Origin: Quatrionicoccus australiensis
GTDB taxonomy: Bacteria; Pseudomonadota; Gammaproteobacteria; Burkholderiales; Rhodocyclaceae
NCBI RefSeq assembly: GCF_020510525.1
Contig: NZ_CP075188.1
Coordinates: forward strand, 1,612,001 to 1,676,000
DNA length: 64,000 nt
Direction of reading: 5' to 3'
Shown here: positions 38,292 through 47,816 of the stretch, piece by piece
Layout: every line of letters starts with the position of its first letter
Position numbering within the stretch: position 1 is the stretch's first letter
The notes under the pieces: generated by a model
The model's database searches: none
What the model saw: only the letters and a program-made list of their open reading frames with translations
Told to the model about the DNA's origin: nothing
Program-made: the position numbers and the translations under genes

Positions 38292-38295
38292 GGAT

Positions 38296-38796
38296 TCAGG
38301 CGATGGCCGGGGGGGCCAGCCAGCGGCGCGATCCTTGCAGGACTAGACCGGTCAGCAGGAGACAGGCGACATAGCCGACAAGCAAGCTCCAGAACGGTGC
38401 GACCCCGTAAGCCAGCGGTTTGGCGACGCCAAGGAAGCTGCCGTAAATCAACGAACCGAGCGAGATGGCGAACATCGCCAGGCGCCGCTGGTCCAGGCCG
38501 CTGTAGCTGTAATGGCGGAGCAGCCAGGAATTCAGGCTCCACAGCGTGATCAGGATCACTTTTGTCCACAGCTTGGGATTGTCGAAATAGGGCATACCCT
38601 TGAGCGCGACGCCGAAGGCGATAATCAGCAGGCCGGAAAGCCAGAGATGGAGTTCGCCGTTCAGGATCAGCGGCCGGATCAGCCGCCGTTCCGTTGCAAC
38701 CCCGCGCAGACGGCACAGTGCCAGGAAGACGCCGGTGAGCGATGCGAACAGGGCGACCAGGTGATAGAAAACCGCCAGGGTGACGAGGAGTTCCAT
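38296..38796 (-). CDS. Integral membrane protein of unknown function
   Basis: A 166-residue protein with about four hydrophobic segments: residues 1-27, about 48-65, about 78-92, and a long C-terminal one at about 133-153. It has a few conserved-looking histidines (H12, H50, H95). Histidine placement in small four-helix membrane proteins can bind haem or metal, but I cannot show this here. It is convergent with lpd and divergent from zapE. No family name is assigned. Confidence 0.7.
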   Translation of the reverse strand: MELLVTLAVFYHLVALFASLTGVFLALCRLRGVATERRLIRPLILNGELHLWLSGLLIIAFGVALKGMPYFDNPKLWTKVILITLWSLNSWLLRHYSYSGLDQRRLAMFAISLGSLIYGSFLGVAKPLAYGVAPFWSLLVGYVACLLLTGLVLQGSRRWLAPPAIA

Positions 38797-38977
38797 GATC
38801 GATTTTTCGGAAAGATGCGAAGCCTTAATTCAAGCCGATTACGATGACGTGTCGATGACAGGCGGATGTCGGTCTCTGCTGGAAAATTTGCCTGACCTTC
38901 CGGTAAAGCAGGATTGCCCTGCAGAACTCCGCCAATATTTGCGAAAATAGCGTACCTGAGAACAACGATAGCCGACG

Positions 38978-40093
38978 ATGCCCCACAAGAAACTGAATGT
39001 CCCCGCCACCGGCATGCTTGACGCTTACGATGCACTGCTTGTCGAGCGCGGTTATGTTGCCGACGAAGCCCAGATGCGTGCAGCGACGGCCTTGCAGGAA
39101 CTGTACGCCAACCTGCTGTCGTTCAAGGTCAATCGCGGCAGCACGCTGAAACGCCTGCTCAATCCGCCGAAGCCGCCCAAGGGCGTGTATTTTTGGGGCG
39201 GTGTCGGGCGCGGGAAGAGCTTCCTGATGGATTGCTTCTACGACTCGGTGCCTTACCGCCGCAAGAAACGCATCCACTTTCACGCCTTCATGCAGCAGAT
39301 CCATCGCGACCTGGAAAAATACAAGGGCGAGCCCGATCCGATGCTGCGCCTGGCCGAGCAGATCGCGCGCGAAGTGCGCCTGCTCTGTTTCGACGAATTC
39401 CACGTCTCCGATATCGCCGATGCGATGATTCTCGGTCGCCTGATGGACGGCCTGTTCGCCAATGGCGTGATCATCGTCATGACCTCGAACTACCCGCCGG
39501 AGAAGCTCTATCCGAACGGCCTGCATCGTGAAAGCTTCCTGCCGACCATCGCGTTGCTGCAGAAGCATCTTGATGTCTTCGAGGTCGATGCCGGGGTCGA
39601 TTACCGCCTGCGCGCCCTGGAGCAGGTCGAGATTTACCACCATCCGGTCGACGCCGCTGCCGAGAAGAAAATGCTCGACTATTTCCGCATGGTGGCCGGT
39701 GAGGAGGGCAAGAAGGGTGGTCATATCGAGGTGCTTGGTCGTCAGGTGGATACCGTTCGGCGCGGCCATGGCGTGATCTGGTTCGATTTCCGTACCCTGT
39801 GCGGTGGACCGCGCTCGCAGAACGATTATCTGGAAATTGCCCGCGGCTACCACACGGTGCTGCTCTCGCACATTCCGAAAATGACCCAGCACCAGGCTTC
39901 CGAAGCCCGCCGTTTCACCTGGCTGGTCGATGTCTTCTACGACCATCGCGTCAAACTGATCGCCACCGCCGACTGCGCGCCGGAAGCGCTGTACACCGAA
40001 GGAACGCAGTCCAGCGAGTTTTTCCGCACGGTCAGCCGTCTGACCGAAATGCATTCGCGCGAATACCTGACCCTGCCGCATCTGGTGAGCTGA
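38978..40093 (+). CDS. zapE: Cell division protein ZapE (AFG1-like ATPase)
   Basis: A 371-residue P-loop ATPase of the AFG1/ZapE family, which in E. coli acts on the FtsZ ring at late division. Walker A is GGVGRGKS (residues 74-81) and Walker B is LLCFDEFHV. The family pattern FHAFMQQIHRDLEKY and the ending HSREYLTLPHL are present. Length fits the family. The downstream HD-GYP gene begins three bases after its stop. Confidence 0.94.
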   Translation: MPHKKLNVPATGMLDAYDALLVERGYVADEAQMRAATALQELYANLLSFKVNRGSTLKRLLNPPKPPKGVYFWGGVGRGKSFLMDCFYDSVPYRRKKRIHFHAFMQQIHRDLEKYKGEPDPMLRLAEQIAREVRLLCFDEFHVSDIADAMILGRLMDGLFANGVIIVMTSNYPPEKLYPNGLHRESFLPTIALLQKHLDVFEVDAGVDYRLRALEQVEIYHHPVDAAAEKKMLDYFRMVAGEEGKKGGHIEVLGRQVDTVRRGHGVIWFDFRTLCGGPRSQNDYLEIARGYHTVLLSHIPKMTQHQASEARRFTWLVDVFYDHRVKLIATADCAPEALYTEGTQSSEFFRTVSRLTEMHSREYLTLPHLVS

Positions 40094-40096
40094 ATC

Positions 40097-41344
40097 ATGC
40101 TACAGCCGACGCAACCCGCCGACCTTGCCATCGACCTGCGGCAACTGGTCATCACCATCGCGCACACCGTCGATCTGGTCGGTGTGGACGATGTCCTGCA
40201 CGGCCGCCGGGTTGGCATGCTGGCGCGCGAACTGGCCATCTTCATGGGCTGGCCCGAAGCCGAGCAGCAACTGCTCTACGATGCCGGTCTGTTGCACGAT
40301 TGCGGTGTTTCATCGACACGCGTGCATCACCGGCTGGTGGTCGATCTTGAATGGTCGGGGGCCGAGGAGCATTGTGTCGCCGGCCAGGACTTGCTTGCCG
40401 ATTTTGCGCCGCTGGCGCACCTGGCACCGATCATCCGTTACCACCACAGCCGCTGGGAGTGGCTGGCGCAGCAAACGCAGCTTGGCGATACGGCGCGTTT
40501 TGCCAATCTGATCTATCTGGCCGACCGGGTCGATGTCCTGGCGGCGCCTTACCATGCCGACCAGACGGTGCTGTCGCATGCCGACGAAATCCGTTCGCGT
40601 CTGGCCGCCGAGCGCGGTTGCCTGTTTTCGCCGGCGCTGGTTGAGGCATTCGAGAAGTTTTCGGAAGGCGAGGCCTTCTGGCTGGCCTTGCAGCCTGACT
40701 GGGTGCAACAGTACCAGCGCGAGATGGAGACGCACGGCAAGCTGGAGGTGATCAACTGGGCGCAGTTCAAGCAGTGCGCCGAGATCTTCGCCCGCATCAT
40801 CGACGCCAAGTCGCCCTACACGCAGCGCCATTCGCGCGGGGTTTCCCGCCTGGCGCGCCATCTGGCCGAGCGTCTCGGGCTGGATACGGTGACCTGCGAG
40901 AAGATCGAGGTCGCCGGCTTGCTGCACGATATCGGCAAGTTGCAGATTCCCGACGAAATCATCGAAGGCCCGAATGCCCTGACGCCGCATGAGTTCGACA
41001 TCATGAAGAGCCACAGCTACGGCACCCTGCAGGTCCTGAAGCGTTTGCCGGCAATCGAGGAAATCGCGCAGTGGGCGGCTTTCCATCACGAAACACCGGA
41101 TGGTCACGGCTATCCCTTTCACATCGGCGGCAAGGCCTTGCCGCTCGAGGCGCGCATCATCAATGTGGCCGACGTCTTCCAGGCGCTGGCGCAGGAGCGG
41201 CCTTACCGCAAGCCGATGCAGCCAGCCGAGATCATGGCCGTGCTGCAGGAAAGGGCTGACCTCGGTCGGGCCGATCCCGGCATCGTCGCGCTGGTGGCGG
41301 CCGATCTGGCCAATTGCCATCGCGTTGCCCTGTGCATGGATTGA
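40097..41344 (+). CDS. Tandem HD / HD-GYP domain protein, likely c-di-GMP phosphodiesterase
   Basis: A 415-residue protein with two HD-type domains. The N-terminal one (about residues 15-170) has LLHDCGV but lacks the GYP loop. The C-terminal one (about 240-400) has VAGLLHDIGKLQIPDEII, then HHETPDGHGYPFHIGG and ADVFQALAQERPYRKPM, so the HD, HHE and GYP elements are intact. HD-GYP enzymes hydrolyse cyclic di-GMP. No receiver or other sensor domain is fused. It directly follows zapE and precedes a small secretin-like gene. Confidence 0.9.
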   Translation: MLQPTQPADLAIDLRQLVITIAHTVDLVGVDDVLHGRRVGMLARELAIFMGWPEAEQQLLYDAGLLHDCGVSSTRVHHRLVVDLEWSGAEEHCVAGQDLLADFAPLAHLAPIIRYHHSRWEWLAQQTQLGDTARFANLIYLADRVDVLAAPYHADQTVLSHADEIRSRLAAERGCLFSPALVEAFEKFSEGEAFWLALQPDWVQQYQREMETHGKLEVINWAQFKQCAEIFARIIDAKSPYTQRHSRGVSRLARHLAERLGLDTVTCEKIEVAGLLHDIGKLQIPDEIIEGPNALTPHEFDIMKSHSYGTLQVLKRLPAIEEIAQWAAFHHETPDGHGYPFHIGGKALPLEARIINVADVFQALAQERPYRKPMQPAEIMAVLQERADLGRADPGIVALVAADLANCHRVALCMD

Positions 41345-41374
41345 CCGGTCGACCGGCCGGAAAGGAGCTTTTTC

Positions 41375-42166
41375 ATGGCGCGTATTTTTCTGTTGCTGGT
41401 TCTTTTCTTCAGTACGCCGCTCTGGGCGCAGCAGATGGAAATCATCCAGCTGCGCAGCAAGACGGTTGAAGAAGTTCTGCCGACCCTGTTGCCCCTGGTG
41501 GAGCCGGGCGGCACGCTGACCGGCCTGAACGACCAGCTTTTCCTGCGCAGCTCGGCGAAAAATCGGGCCGACATCAAGCGCGTGCTGGCCGCCATTGATA
41601 CGCCGACGCGGCGCCTGATCATTCGTGTTTCGCAGAATCGCCAGGGCGAAGACAGCGCGCGTGGTGTTGAGGCGAGTGGGCAACTGGCGCTGGGTACGGG
41701 GCGCCGCTCGCAGGCCGAGGCGCGGGTCTGGGACACGAAGAGCGTGCGCGGCGAGAGTGCGGCGCAGATGGTGCAAACCGTCGAGGGCGGGCGTGCCTTC
41801 ATCCAGATCGGGCGCTCACTGCCGATCCCGATGCGGCAGGTGATGGTCGGGCCGGGCGGGGCGCTGGTCAATGAAACAGTGGTTTATCGCGATGTCGGGC
41901 GCGGCTTCTACGCCGTGCCACGTCTGAACGGCCAGCGCGTCAGCCTGGAAATCAGCCAGCAGGCCGACAGCACGGATGCCTACGGGCGCGGTGCGATCAA
42001 TACGCAGCGTCTGTCGACGACGGTCAGCGGTCGACTCGGCGAATGGATCGAATTGGGCGGTGGCGGCAGTCAGGCCAGCAGCAACCAGGGTGGGGCGATG
42101 AGCCTGTCGACCAGCGAGGCGCGCGACAACCGCGCGGTCTGGCTGATGGTCGAGGAAGTCGAATAA
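41375..42166 (+). CDS. Short secretin-like exported protein
   Basis: A 263-residue protein with a signal peptide (about residues 1-18, ending WA-Q). It carries an N-terminal secretin-type NolW-like domain (MEIIQLRSKTVEEVLPTLLP ... LFLRSSAKNRADIKRVLAAIDTPTRRLIIRV). The rest (about residues 90-263) is Gly/Ser-rich with strands but lacks the full secretin pore domain of GspD/PilQ proteins. No other secretion genes are nearby. It may be a periplasmic relic or a stand-alone envelope protein. It ends at a strong hairpin. Confidence 0.78.
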   Translation: MARIFLLLVLFFSTPLWAQQMEIIQLRSKTVEEVLPTLLPLVEPGGTLTGLNDQLFLRSSAKNRADIKRVLAAIDTPTRRLIIRVSQNRQGEDSARGVEASGQLALGTGRRSQAEARVWDTKSVRGESAAQMVQTVEGGRAFIQIGRSLPIPMRQVMVGPGGALVNETVVYRDVGRGFYAVPRLNGQRVSLEISQQADSTDAYGRGAINTQRLSTTVSGRLGEWIELGGGGSQASSNQGGAMSLSTSEARDNRAVWLMVEEVE

Positions 42167-42186
42167 GACCGGCAAGCGCCAACGAA

Positions 42187-42214
42187 AAGGCCGCCCTCGA
42201 GGCGGCCTTCGTTT
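42187..42214. terminator. Bidirectional terminator between convergent genes
   Basis: A 9-bp stem AAGGCCGCC / GGCGGCCTT with loop CTCGA. T residues follow on the plus strand (CGTTTT) and on the minus strand (TT within CTTTTCG). Confidence 0.8.
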
Positions 42215-42230
42215 TACGGCCTGGCGTATT

Positions 42231-42887
42231 TCAGGCGGCTGCCTTGACGACTTGCGGCTTGGCGGCGGGGAGCGGTCCCTTCTTGATCCAGCCGAACGGT
42301 GCGCCGAGCGAGAGCACGGTACGCCCGAAGAAGTTGTTCAGGAAGTTGGCGCCGGCGGCATAGAAGCCGAGCAGGGAAATGCCCAGTTCCGACCAGGCGG
42401 CGAGCGGTCCGAAGACTTCGTGATTGATGCCGAGGATGGACAGCGCCAGCGACGGCAGCAGGATGTTGATCAGCACCAGGATGGCGGCAAACACCTTGTT
42501 GGCTTCGAAGGCGGCAACCATGATGAACAGCGAGAAAATGAAATAGCCGATGCAGGCGAAAGCCAGTTGCTTCGGATCGGCCTTGTCGCCGACGGCGCCC
42601 AGCCAGCCGAGGCTGATTGCCCAGTGCATGGCGACGGCAATCCAGAACAGGCCGTAGGCGCCGAGCACGATGGCGCCGAAATAGTTGTTTTTCTTGAAGT
42701 CGACCGCCGAGGCCCAGATCTGGGCGATGGAACCGAGGAACAGTGCCCACGGGATCAGATAGGCGACGCCGCTGGTCCAGCCCATCTTGGCCGAAGCGGC
42801 GACGAAGGTGACCATGGAAAGACCGAACACGCCGAGGGCGGTCGGGTCGGACATGACGATCCTGGTTTCGCTGATTGGTTGCTGCAT
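42231..42887 (-). CDS. Acetate uptake transporter, GPR1/FUN34/YaaH (SatP) family
   Basis: A 218-residue protein with six hydrophobic helices. The N-terminal family motif reads DPTALGVFGLSMV, and the later block is ANFLNNFFGRTVLSLGAPFGW. The family moves acetate or succinate with protons through the inner membrane. ATG 42887 has a strong site (AGGGGAG); the frame stays open upstream without support. A near-consensus FNR/Anr box lies about 100 bases upstream (42985-42998), pointing to control by low oxygen. Confidence 0.88.
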   Translation of the reverse strand: MQQPISETRIVMSDPTALGVFGLSMVTFVAASAKMGWTSGVAYLIPWALFLGSIAQIWASAVDFKKNNYFGAIVLGAYGLFWIAVAMHWAISLGWLGAVGDKADPKQLAFACIGYFIFSLFIMVAAFEANKVFAAILVLINILLPSLALSILGINHEVFGPLAAWSELGISLLGFYAAGANFLNNFFGRTVLSLGAPFGWIKKGPLPAAKPQVVKAAA

Positions 42888-42984
42888 GGATTTCTCCCCT
42901 TCTTGGTTTAATGATTTTGTCGGCGTCGCATACGAGCGTTCGTCTTTGTGGGGGCTATTCTGTGTTCCGGATAAGCGCTTCCTT

Positions 42985-42998
42985 ATGATCCAGATCAA
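42985..42998. promoter_or_regulatory. FNR/Anr-type box upstream of the acetate transporter
   Basis: ATGATCCAGATCAA matches the TTGAT-N4-ATCAA consensus at nine of ten positions. It is the only such site I noticed in the window and lies in the promoter region of the minus-strand transporter. Confidence 0.6.
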
Positions 42999-43100
42999 GA
43001 GTTGGTGTGCTATTTCCGGTCGTGCACTGTCTTGGTAAATTATTGTTTTGTTTAAATAAATTGCTTTAACGATGTTGAATTTCGGCTTTGCTCTTGGCAT

Positions 43101-43128
43101 AAAAAAAGCCCGGCGCTCGGCCGGGCTT
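43101..43128 (-). terminator. Intrinsic terminator after metY
   Basis: On the minus strand, a 9-bp stem (AAGCCCGGC / GCCGGGCTT) is followed by a run of T residues, 21 bases past the metY stop. Confidence 0.92.
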
Positions 43129-43148
43129 GTCCTGAAGTTCAGGTTCGA

Positions 43149-44420
43149 TCAGGCGGCGTTCAATGCCTGATCCAGGTCGGCGATCAGGTCGTCGACATGT
43201 TCGATACCGACCGACAGACGGATCATGTCTTCGGAAACGCCGGCCTTGGCCAGTTCTTCCGGCGACAGCTGGCGGTGCGTGGTCGAAGCCGGGTGGCAGG
43301 CCAGGGTCTTGCAATCGCCGATATTGACCAGGCGGGTGACCAGCTTCAATGCATCCTGGAACTTGCCGCCGCCTTCGCGGCCACCCTTGACGCCGAAGTT
43401 GAGGATGCCGGAAGCGCGACCGCCCATGTACTTCTGGACCAGGGCGTGATCCTTGTGGTCGGGCAGGCCGGCGTAATTGACCCAGCTGCACTTCGGGTGG
43501 TTTTTCAGGAAGTTGGCGATCTTCAGCGAGTTTTCGCAGATGCGGTCCATGCGCAGGGCCAGGGTTTCGATGCCCAGCAGGATCAGGAAGGCATTGAACG
43601 GGCTGATCGCGGCGCCCATGTTGCGCAAGGGCACGACGCGGGCGCGGCCGATGTAGGCGGCGGCACCGAGCGCTTCGGTGTAAACGACGCCGTGGTAGGA
43701 GACGTCCGGCTCGTTGAGGCGCTTGAACTTGGTCTTGTGTTCAGCCCACGGGAACTTGCCGCTATCGACGATGATGCCGCCGATCGAATTGCCATGGCCA
43801 CCAAGGTACTTGGTCAGCGCATGCACGACGATGTCGGCGCCATGTTCGAACGGGCGGCACAGGTAGGGCGAGGGCACCGTGTTGTCGACGATGACCGGCA
43901 CGCCATGCTTGTGGGCGACTTCGGCGAGCTTTTCGAAATCGACGATGTTGCCGAGCGGGTTGCCAACCGATTCGCAGAACACGGCTTTCGTTTTGCCGTC
44001 GATCAGCTTTTCGAAGGCTTCCGGATCGCGGTAATCGGCGAAACGCACTTCGATGCCGTACTGCGGCAGGGTGTGGGCGAACAGGTTGTAGGTGCCGCCG
44101 TACAGCGTGCTCGAGGTGACGATGTTGTCGCCGGCTTCGGCGATGGTCATGATCGAGGCCGTGATCGCGGCCATGCCCGAGGCCATGGCCAGCGCGGCAA
44201 TGCCGCCTTCCATTTCGGCGACGCGCTTTTCCAGGACGTCCTGGGTCGGATTCATGATGCGCGTGTAGATGTTGCCGGCGACCTTGAGGTCGAACAGGTC
44301 GGCACCGTGCTGTGTGCTGTCGAAGGCGTAGGACGTCGTCTGGTAGATCGGCACGGCGACCGCCTTGGTGGTCGGATCTGGTGAATAGCCACCATGGACG
44401 GCAATGGTTTCAATCTTCAT
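43149..44420 (-). CDS. metY: O-acetylhomoserine aminocarboxypropyltransferase (sulfhydrylase)
   Basis: A 423-residue PLP enzyme of the Cys/Met metabolism family that makes homocysteine from O-acetylhomoserine and sulfide. It opens with TIAVHGGYSPDPTTKAVAVP and has YTRIMNPTQDVLEKRVAEMEGG, the PLP lysine in HALTKYLGGHGNS and the C-terminal TLACHPASTTHRQL. The length and the single-domain order separate it from shorter cystathionine enzymes. It is monocistronic with a terminator after it. Confidence 0.95.
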   Translation of the reverse strand: MKIETIAVHGGYSPDPTTKAVAVPIYQTTSYAFDSTQHGADLFDLKVAGNIYTRIMNPTQDVLEKRVAEMEGGIAALAMASGMAAITASIMTIAEAGDNIVTSSTLYGGTYNLFAHTLPQYGIEVRFADYRDPEAFEKLIDGKTKAVFCESVGNPLGNIVDFEKLAEVAHKHGVPVIVDNTVPSPYLCRPFEHGADIVVHALTKYLGGHGNSIGGIIVDSGKFPWAEHKTKFKRLNEPDVSYHGVVYTEALGAAAYIGRARVVPLRNMGAAISPFNAFLILLGIETLALRMDRICENSLKIANFLKNHPKCSWVNYAGLPDHKDHALVQKYMGGRASGILNFGVKGGREGGGKFQDALKLVTRLVNIGDCKTLACHPASTTHRQLSPEELAKAGVSEDMIRLSVGIEHVDDLIADLDQALNAA

Positions 44421-44610
44421 CGGGATTTCCTCTCAGCTTGTTTTTTTTCGGGAGCAAGGAGTTTAGTGTGTTTTATGTCCCAAAACCACAGCGGGGGGAA
44501 TTGCTGTAATGCGCTTGGGTAACGCTTTTATACCCACGCCTCGCTTTTTTCCGGTGTAAGTCGGACAATCCGAATTTTTGTCCAGGATTACTCAAGGAGA
44601 GTCTCTCAGG

Positions 44611-45270
44611 ATGAGTGAATTACCTCAGGATCTTTGTCCATTCGGGGCCCAATATCAGCCCTTTTGGAACATGAGGTATCAATTGTTTGCTAAGTTTGAC
44701 GAGGCAAAAGTTGATGCAGGTGGTCTTTATACGATGGTTCCCGAGGCTTATGCCCTGGAAATGGCAAAAAGAGCCGGGGGGCAGAAAACCCTTGATATTT
44801 GTTCGGGAATCGGTTCGATGTCGATTGCTTTCGCGCGATCCGGGCAGCGAGTAATAGCGATTGAAATTGATGAAGAGCGGGTTGCCATGGCGAGACACAA
44901 TGCTCGTCTGTACGGTGTTGCCGACCAAATCGATATACGCAATGCCGACGTTACTTCTGATGCCATGCTTCATTCCCTGCCGGATGATATCCATACCGTA
45001 TGGTTCGATCCCCCTTGGGGAAATGGAATTGGTGATTACCGAAAACGCCCGGTGATTCGCCTGGAAGACTTGCAACTGGCCGGCATGGATTTGCGTGATC
45101 TGGTCAGAAAAATCCCGTGTCAGGAAGTTATGTTCAGATTACCTCCCAATTTCGATACTGCGGTTTTTCGTTCAGTGATTGGCGAGAAGTTGAAATTTGC
45201 TACCAAGAACCATCTGCTCTGGTATTTCATTCGTACAACACGGGAGCAATTCATCAATGCTGCCTACTGA
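44611..45270 (+). CDS. TGS1-like (RNA cap guanine-N2) class I methyltransferase
   Basis: A 219-residue SAM-dependent methyltransferase, visibly AT-richer than its neighbours. SAM-binding motif I is LDICSGIGSMSIAFARSG, followed by RVIAIEIDEERVAMARHNA and YGVADQI. This is strikingly close to the corresponding stretch of trimethylguanosine synthase TGS1. The catalytic motif is VWFDPPWGN, with the TGS1-type DPPWG rather than an NPPY motif. ATG 44611 has AAGGAGAG eight bases upstream. It stands alone between metY and mnmC. Bacteria lack m7G caps, so its RNA or other target is unknown. Composition suggests horizontal acquisition. Confidence 0.8.
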   Translation: MSELPQDLCPFGAQYQPFWNMRYQLFAKFDEAKVDAGGLYTMVPEAYALEMAKRAGGQKTLDICSGIGSMSIAFARSGQRVIAIEIDEERVAMARHNARLYGVADQIDIRNADVTSDAMLHSLPDDIHTVWFDPPWGNGIGDYRKRPVIRLEDLQLAGMDLRDLVRKIPCQEVMFRLPPNFDTAVFRSVIGEKLKFATKNHLLWYFIRTTREQFINAAY

Positions 45271-45402
45271 TCCGGCCAGGCGGCCCGAAATGTCCGTCAT
45301 GGCAGGCCGCAACCCGCCGAGCTGGTAGGGCGCTGCAAGATCGGTAACGATGACCAACAAGTGCGTCGACTCGGCTGTTGGTTTATTGCCGATGATCAGT
45401 TG

Positions 45403-47301
45403 TCAGATTTGCTGTCTTCCTGATGGCGAGGACATCAGGAAACGGCCAGGATCGATGGCGTCGACCAGGTCGCTTTCGAGCGGCAGCGGTTCGCCTTCGA
45501 GCTGGCTGAGCAACAGGTCGGCCATCAGCATGGACCAGACGATGCCGCGCGCACCGAAGCCCTGCATGCACCACAGGCCGGGCTGGCGGGGCAGGGCGTG
45601 CAGGCGCGGTGCGCCGGCAAAAACGGGTTCGGGCACCGGGCCGACAATGGGCAGACGATCCGGCGACATCGGGCGGAAACCGACACGGCCATGCAGTGTT
45701 GCGGGATCAATGCCGGCGCCGAAGCCGGGCAGGCTGAATTCGAGCTTGGCCAGATTCTCGACATGGTCGCTCAGGCGCTCGCCCGGGTCGGCGTCGTCGA
45801 GCTGGCTGGTGGCGCCGATCAGGCGCAGGCCGTCGACCGCGGGCATGGCGTAGCCGCCCTGGCGGCAGACGACGATGTCGAGCGGCGGTGTTGCGGCGGC
45901 CGGCAAATGACTGACCTGGCCGCGCGCCGGCTGTTGCGGCAGCCAGGAAAACTGGGCAAAACGCGGGGCGGCGGCACCGCTTGCCATGATCAGCACCGGC
46001 GCCGCGGCGAGCACGGTGCCCGTTGCATCGAGGGCGCGCCACTCGTTTTCGACCCGTTCCAGGCGGTCGACCGTTGTCCGGCAGCGTAAATCAATCTGCG
46101 CCGGGAAGGCGGCCAGTGCGGCGCGGCAGACCGAGGGCGGCTGCACCCAGCCGCCTTGCGGAAACCACCAGCCGCCGATCTCCACCGGTCGACCGGCCAA
46201 AACCGAGGCTTTTGCCGGCTCGACGAATTGCAGCAGTTCCGGCGGCAGGCCGAGACTGTCCACCGCCTTGCGCTGCTGTGCTGCGTGCTCGGCATCGCGT
46301 CCGAGGTGCAGCACGCCGCAGGGCGACCAGCGCGCCTCAGGCAGGCCGGCGAGGCGGGCGCGGGTGGCGAAGAAGCCGGCCCGGGTCAGGCGCGAGATGC
46401 GGTTGTCGTCCACGCTGGGCAGCGGCCGCAGCATCCCGGCCAGATTGCTGGAAGCGCCGGTGGCCGGCGTTTCCGCCTGTTCCAGAACCGTGACCTGCCA
46501 GCCGGCGGCGGCCAGCGCGTAAGCCGTGGCGCTGCCGGCGATGCCGGCGCCGATCACGATGGCGCGCCGCTCGGCCGGTGGCTGGTGACGGTTCGGCCGG
46601 CGCGAGCGGAAACGGCCGGTCAGCATCTGCCATTTGCCGGCAAAGCCGGGCCGCTTCTGCAGCTCGAATTCGGCTTCTTTCAGCGCCTGACGCACCGGGC
46701 CGGCGACTGCCCAGGTCGCCAGCGTCGTGCCTTCGGACGACAGCCGGGCGAGCGCCTTGCACAGTTGCGGCGTCCACAGCTCCGGGTTCTTGGCCGGCGC
46801 GAAGCCGTCGAGGAAAAAGGCATCGACGGCGGCGTTGACTGTACGCAGCTGTTGCGTCGCATCGCCGAAGAACAGGGTCAGGATGACATTGCCGCCGTCC
46901 AGGTGCAGACGATGCACGCCCGGCGTCAGCAGCGGCCAGTTGGCCTGCAATTCGGTGGCGAGCGCGGCGAACTCCGGCCAGGCCTGTTGCGCGGTGGTCA
47001 GGTCGCTGGCGGTGAACGGGTGTTTTTCGAAGGAAACGAAATGCAGGCGGCGACAGCGTTGCGGGTCGTCCCGCCAGGCCTGCCAGGTCGTCAGGAAATT
47101 GAGGCCGAGACCAAAGCCGGTTTCGAGAATGACGAAGCGGTCGCGGCCCTGCCAGCGAGCGGGCAACTCGTTGCCGGCGAGAAAGACGTGGCGGGCTTGC
47201 GCCGGGCCGCCGTGCGGCGAGTGATAGACATCGCCGTAGGCGACCGAGAAGGGCGTGCCGTCCGGCGCAAATTCGAGGCGGGCGGGCTGGAGTTTGTCCA
47301 C
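45403..47301 (-). CDS. mnmC: Bifunctional tRNA 5-methylaminomethyl-2-thiouridine synthesis protein MnmC
   Basis: A 632-residue fusion that finishes mnm5s2U34 in tRNA anticodons. The N-terminal methyltransferase (about residues 1-235; [31 protein letters not shown]) methylates the amine. The C-terminal FAD oxidoreductase (from about 255; [20 protein letters not shown]) removes the carboxymethyl group. I choose GTG 47301 because the family starts with the Q-P-A-x-L-E-F segment directly after it and because the codon shares one base with the stop of the upstream gene (TAGTG). An upstream in-frame start would only read through that gene. Confidence 0.93.
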   Translation of the reverse strand: MDKLQPARLEFAPDGTPFSVAYGDVYHSPHGGPAQARHVFLAGNELPARWQGRDRFVILETGFGLGLNFLTTWQAWRDDPQRCRRLHFVSFEKHPFTASDLTTAQQAWPEFAALATELQANWPLLTPGVHRLHLDGGNVILTLFFGDATQQLRTVNAAVDAFFLDGFAPAKNPELWTPQLCKALARLSSEGTTLATWAVAGPVRQALKEAEFELQKRPGFAGKWQMLTGRFRSRRPNRHQPPAERRAIVIGAGIAGSATAYALAAAGWQVTVLEQAETPATGASSNLAGMLRPLPSVDDNRISRLTRAGFFATRARLAGLPEARWSPCGVLHLGRDAEHAAQQRKAVDSLGLPPELLQFVEPAKASVLAGRPVEIGGWWFPQGGWVQPPSVCRAALAAFPAQIDLRCRTTVDRLERVENEWRALDATGTVLAAAPVLIMASGAAAPRFAQFSWLPQQPARGQVSHLPAAATPPLDIVVCRQGGYAMPAVDGLRLIGATSQLDDADPGERLSDHVENLAKLEFSLPGFGAGIDPATLHGRVGFRPMSPDRLPIVGPVPEPVFAGAPRLHALPRQPGLWCMQGFGARGIVWSMLMADLLLSQLEGEPLPLESDLVDAIDPGRFLMSSPSGRQQI

Positions 47302-47792
47302 TAGTGGAGCAGCGATTTGCCCGGGGGAGTGGTCAGCGTGGCCGGGGCATCGTAACTGAGCCCGAGATCCCACTTGGCCTGCTCGCTGGCGGCGCGCAGC
47401 ATCGAGCACAAGGCCTGCAACAGTTCGCCGTTCAGGTTGAGGCTGAAATAGCGCTCGCGACCTTCGCGCAGGATCATCCGGCCCAGGCCATCCTCGCCAC
47501 CTTCGAAGGTCGCTTCGGAGGCGAGCAGCGGCTTCGAGCCGAGCGGAAAGACCGGATTGTCTTCCCGGAACGGTTGCTCAAAACTCGACGGTTCATGCTC
47601 GGAAGAAGCATCAGCCTGCGGCGTGGGATTTGCCAGCTGCTTGGCCAGCATCCGGCTCAGATGCGGCCAGATTTCGCGCAGAAAACGCCGCGTCAGAAAA
47701 ACGCGGATTTCCTCGTTGTCATCCGTCGCAATGCGCATAACCAGCCGGTCCTGCACACTGTCGTTGGCGATTTGCAGCTGACGAACAGACAT
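47301..47792 (-). CDS. Conserved-looking protein of unknown function upstream of mnmC
   Basis: A 163-residue soluble protein. It opens with [24 protein letters not shown] followed by [16 protein letters not shown], and ends with a C-terminal part around [21 protein letters not shown] Ser/Glu/Pro-rich linker (about residues 62-85) separates the two parts. I do not recognise a family. ATG 47792 has GAGG ten bases upstream. Its stop shares a base with mnmC, so the two are translationally coupled and may be linked in tRNA maturation. Confidence 0.75.
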   Translation of the reverse strand: MSVRQLQIANDSVQDRLVMRIATDDNEEIRVFLTRRFLREIWPHLSRMLAKQLANPTPQADASSEHEPSSFEQPFREDNPVFPLGSKPLLASEATFEGGEDGLGRMILREGRERYFSLNLNGELLQALCSMLRAASEQAKWDLGLSYDAPATLTTPPGKSLLH

Positions 47793-47816
47793 CAGCCTTT
47801 TACCTCGACAGCACCC

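Noticed and set aside
42888..43100. An N-terminal extension of the acetate transporter up to 43100
   Set aside because: It would include promoter-like AT-rich sequence and the FNR box; ATG 42887 has a strong ribosome site.
44421..44610. Possible riboswitch (SAM or SAH type) upstream of metY
   Set aside because: The leader shows only short stem pieces and no conserved core of those riboswitches that I could recognise.
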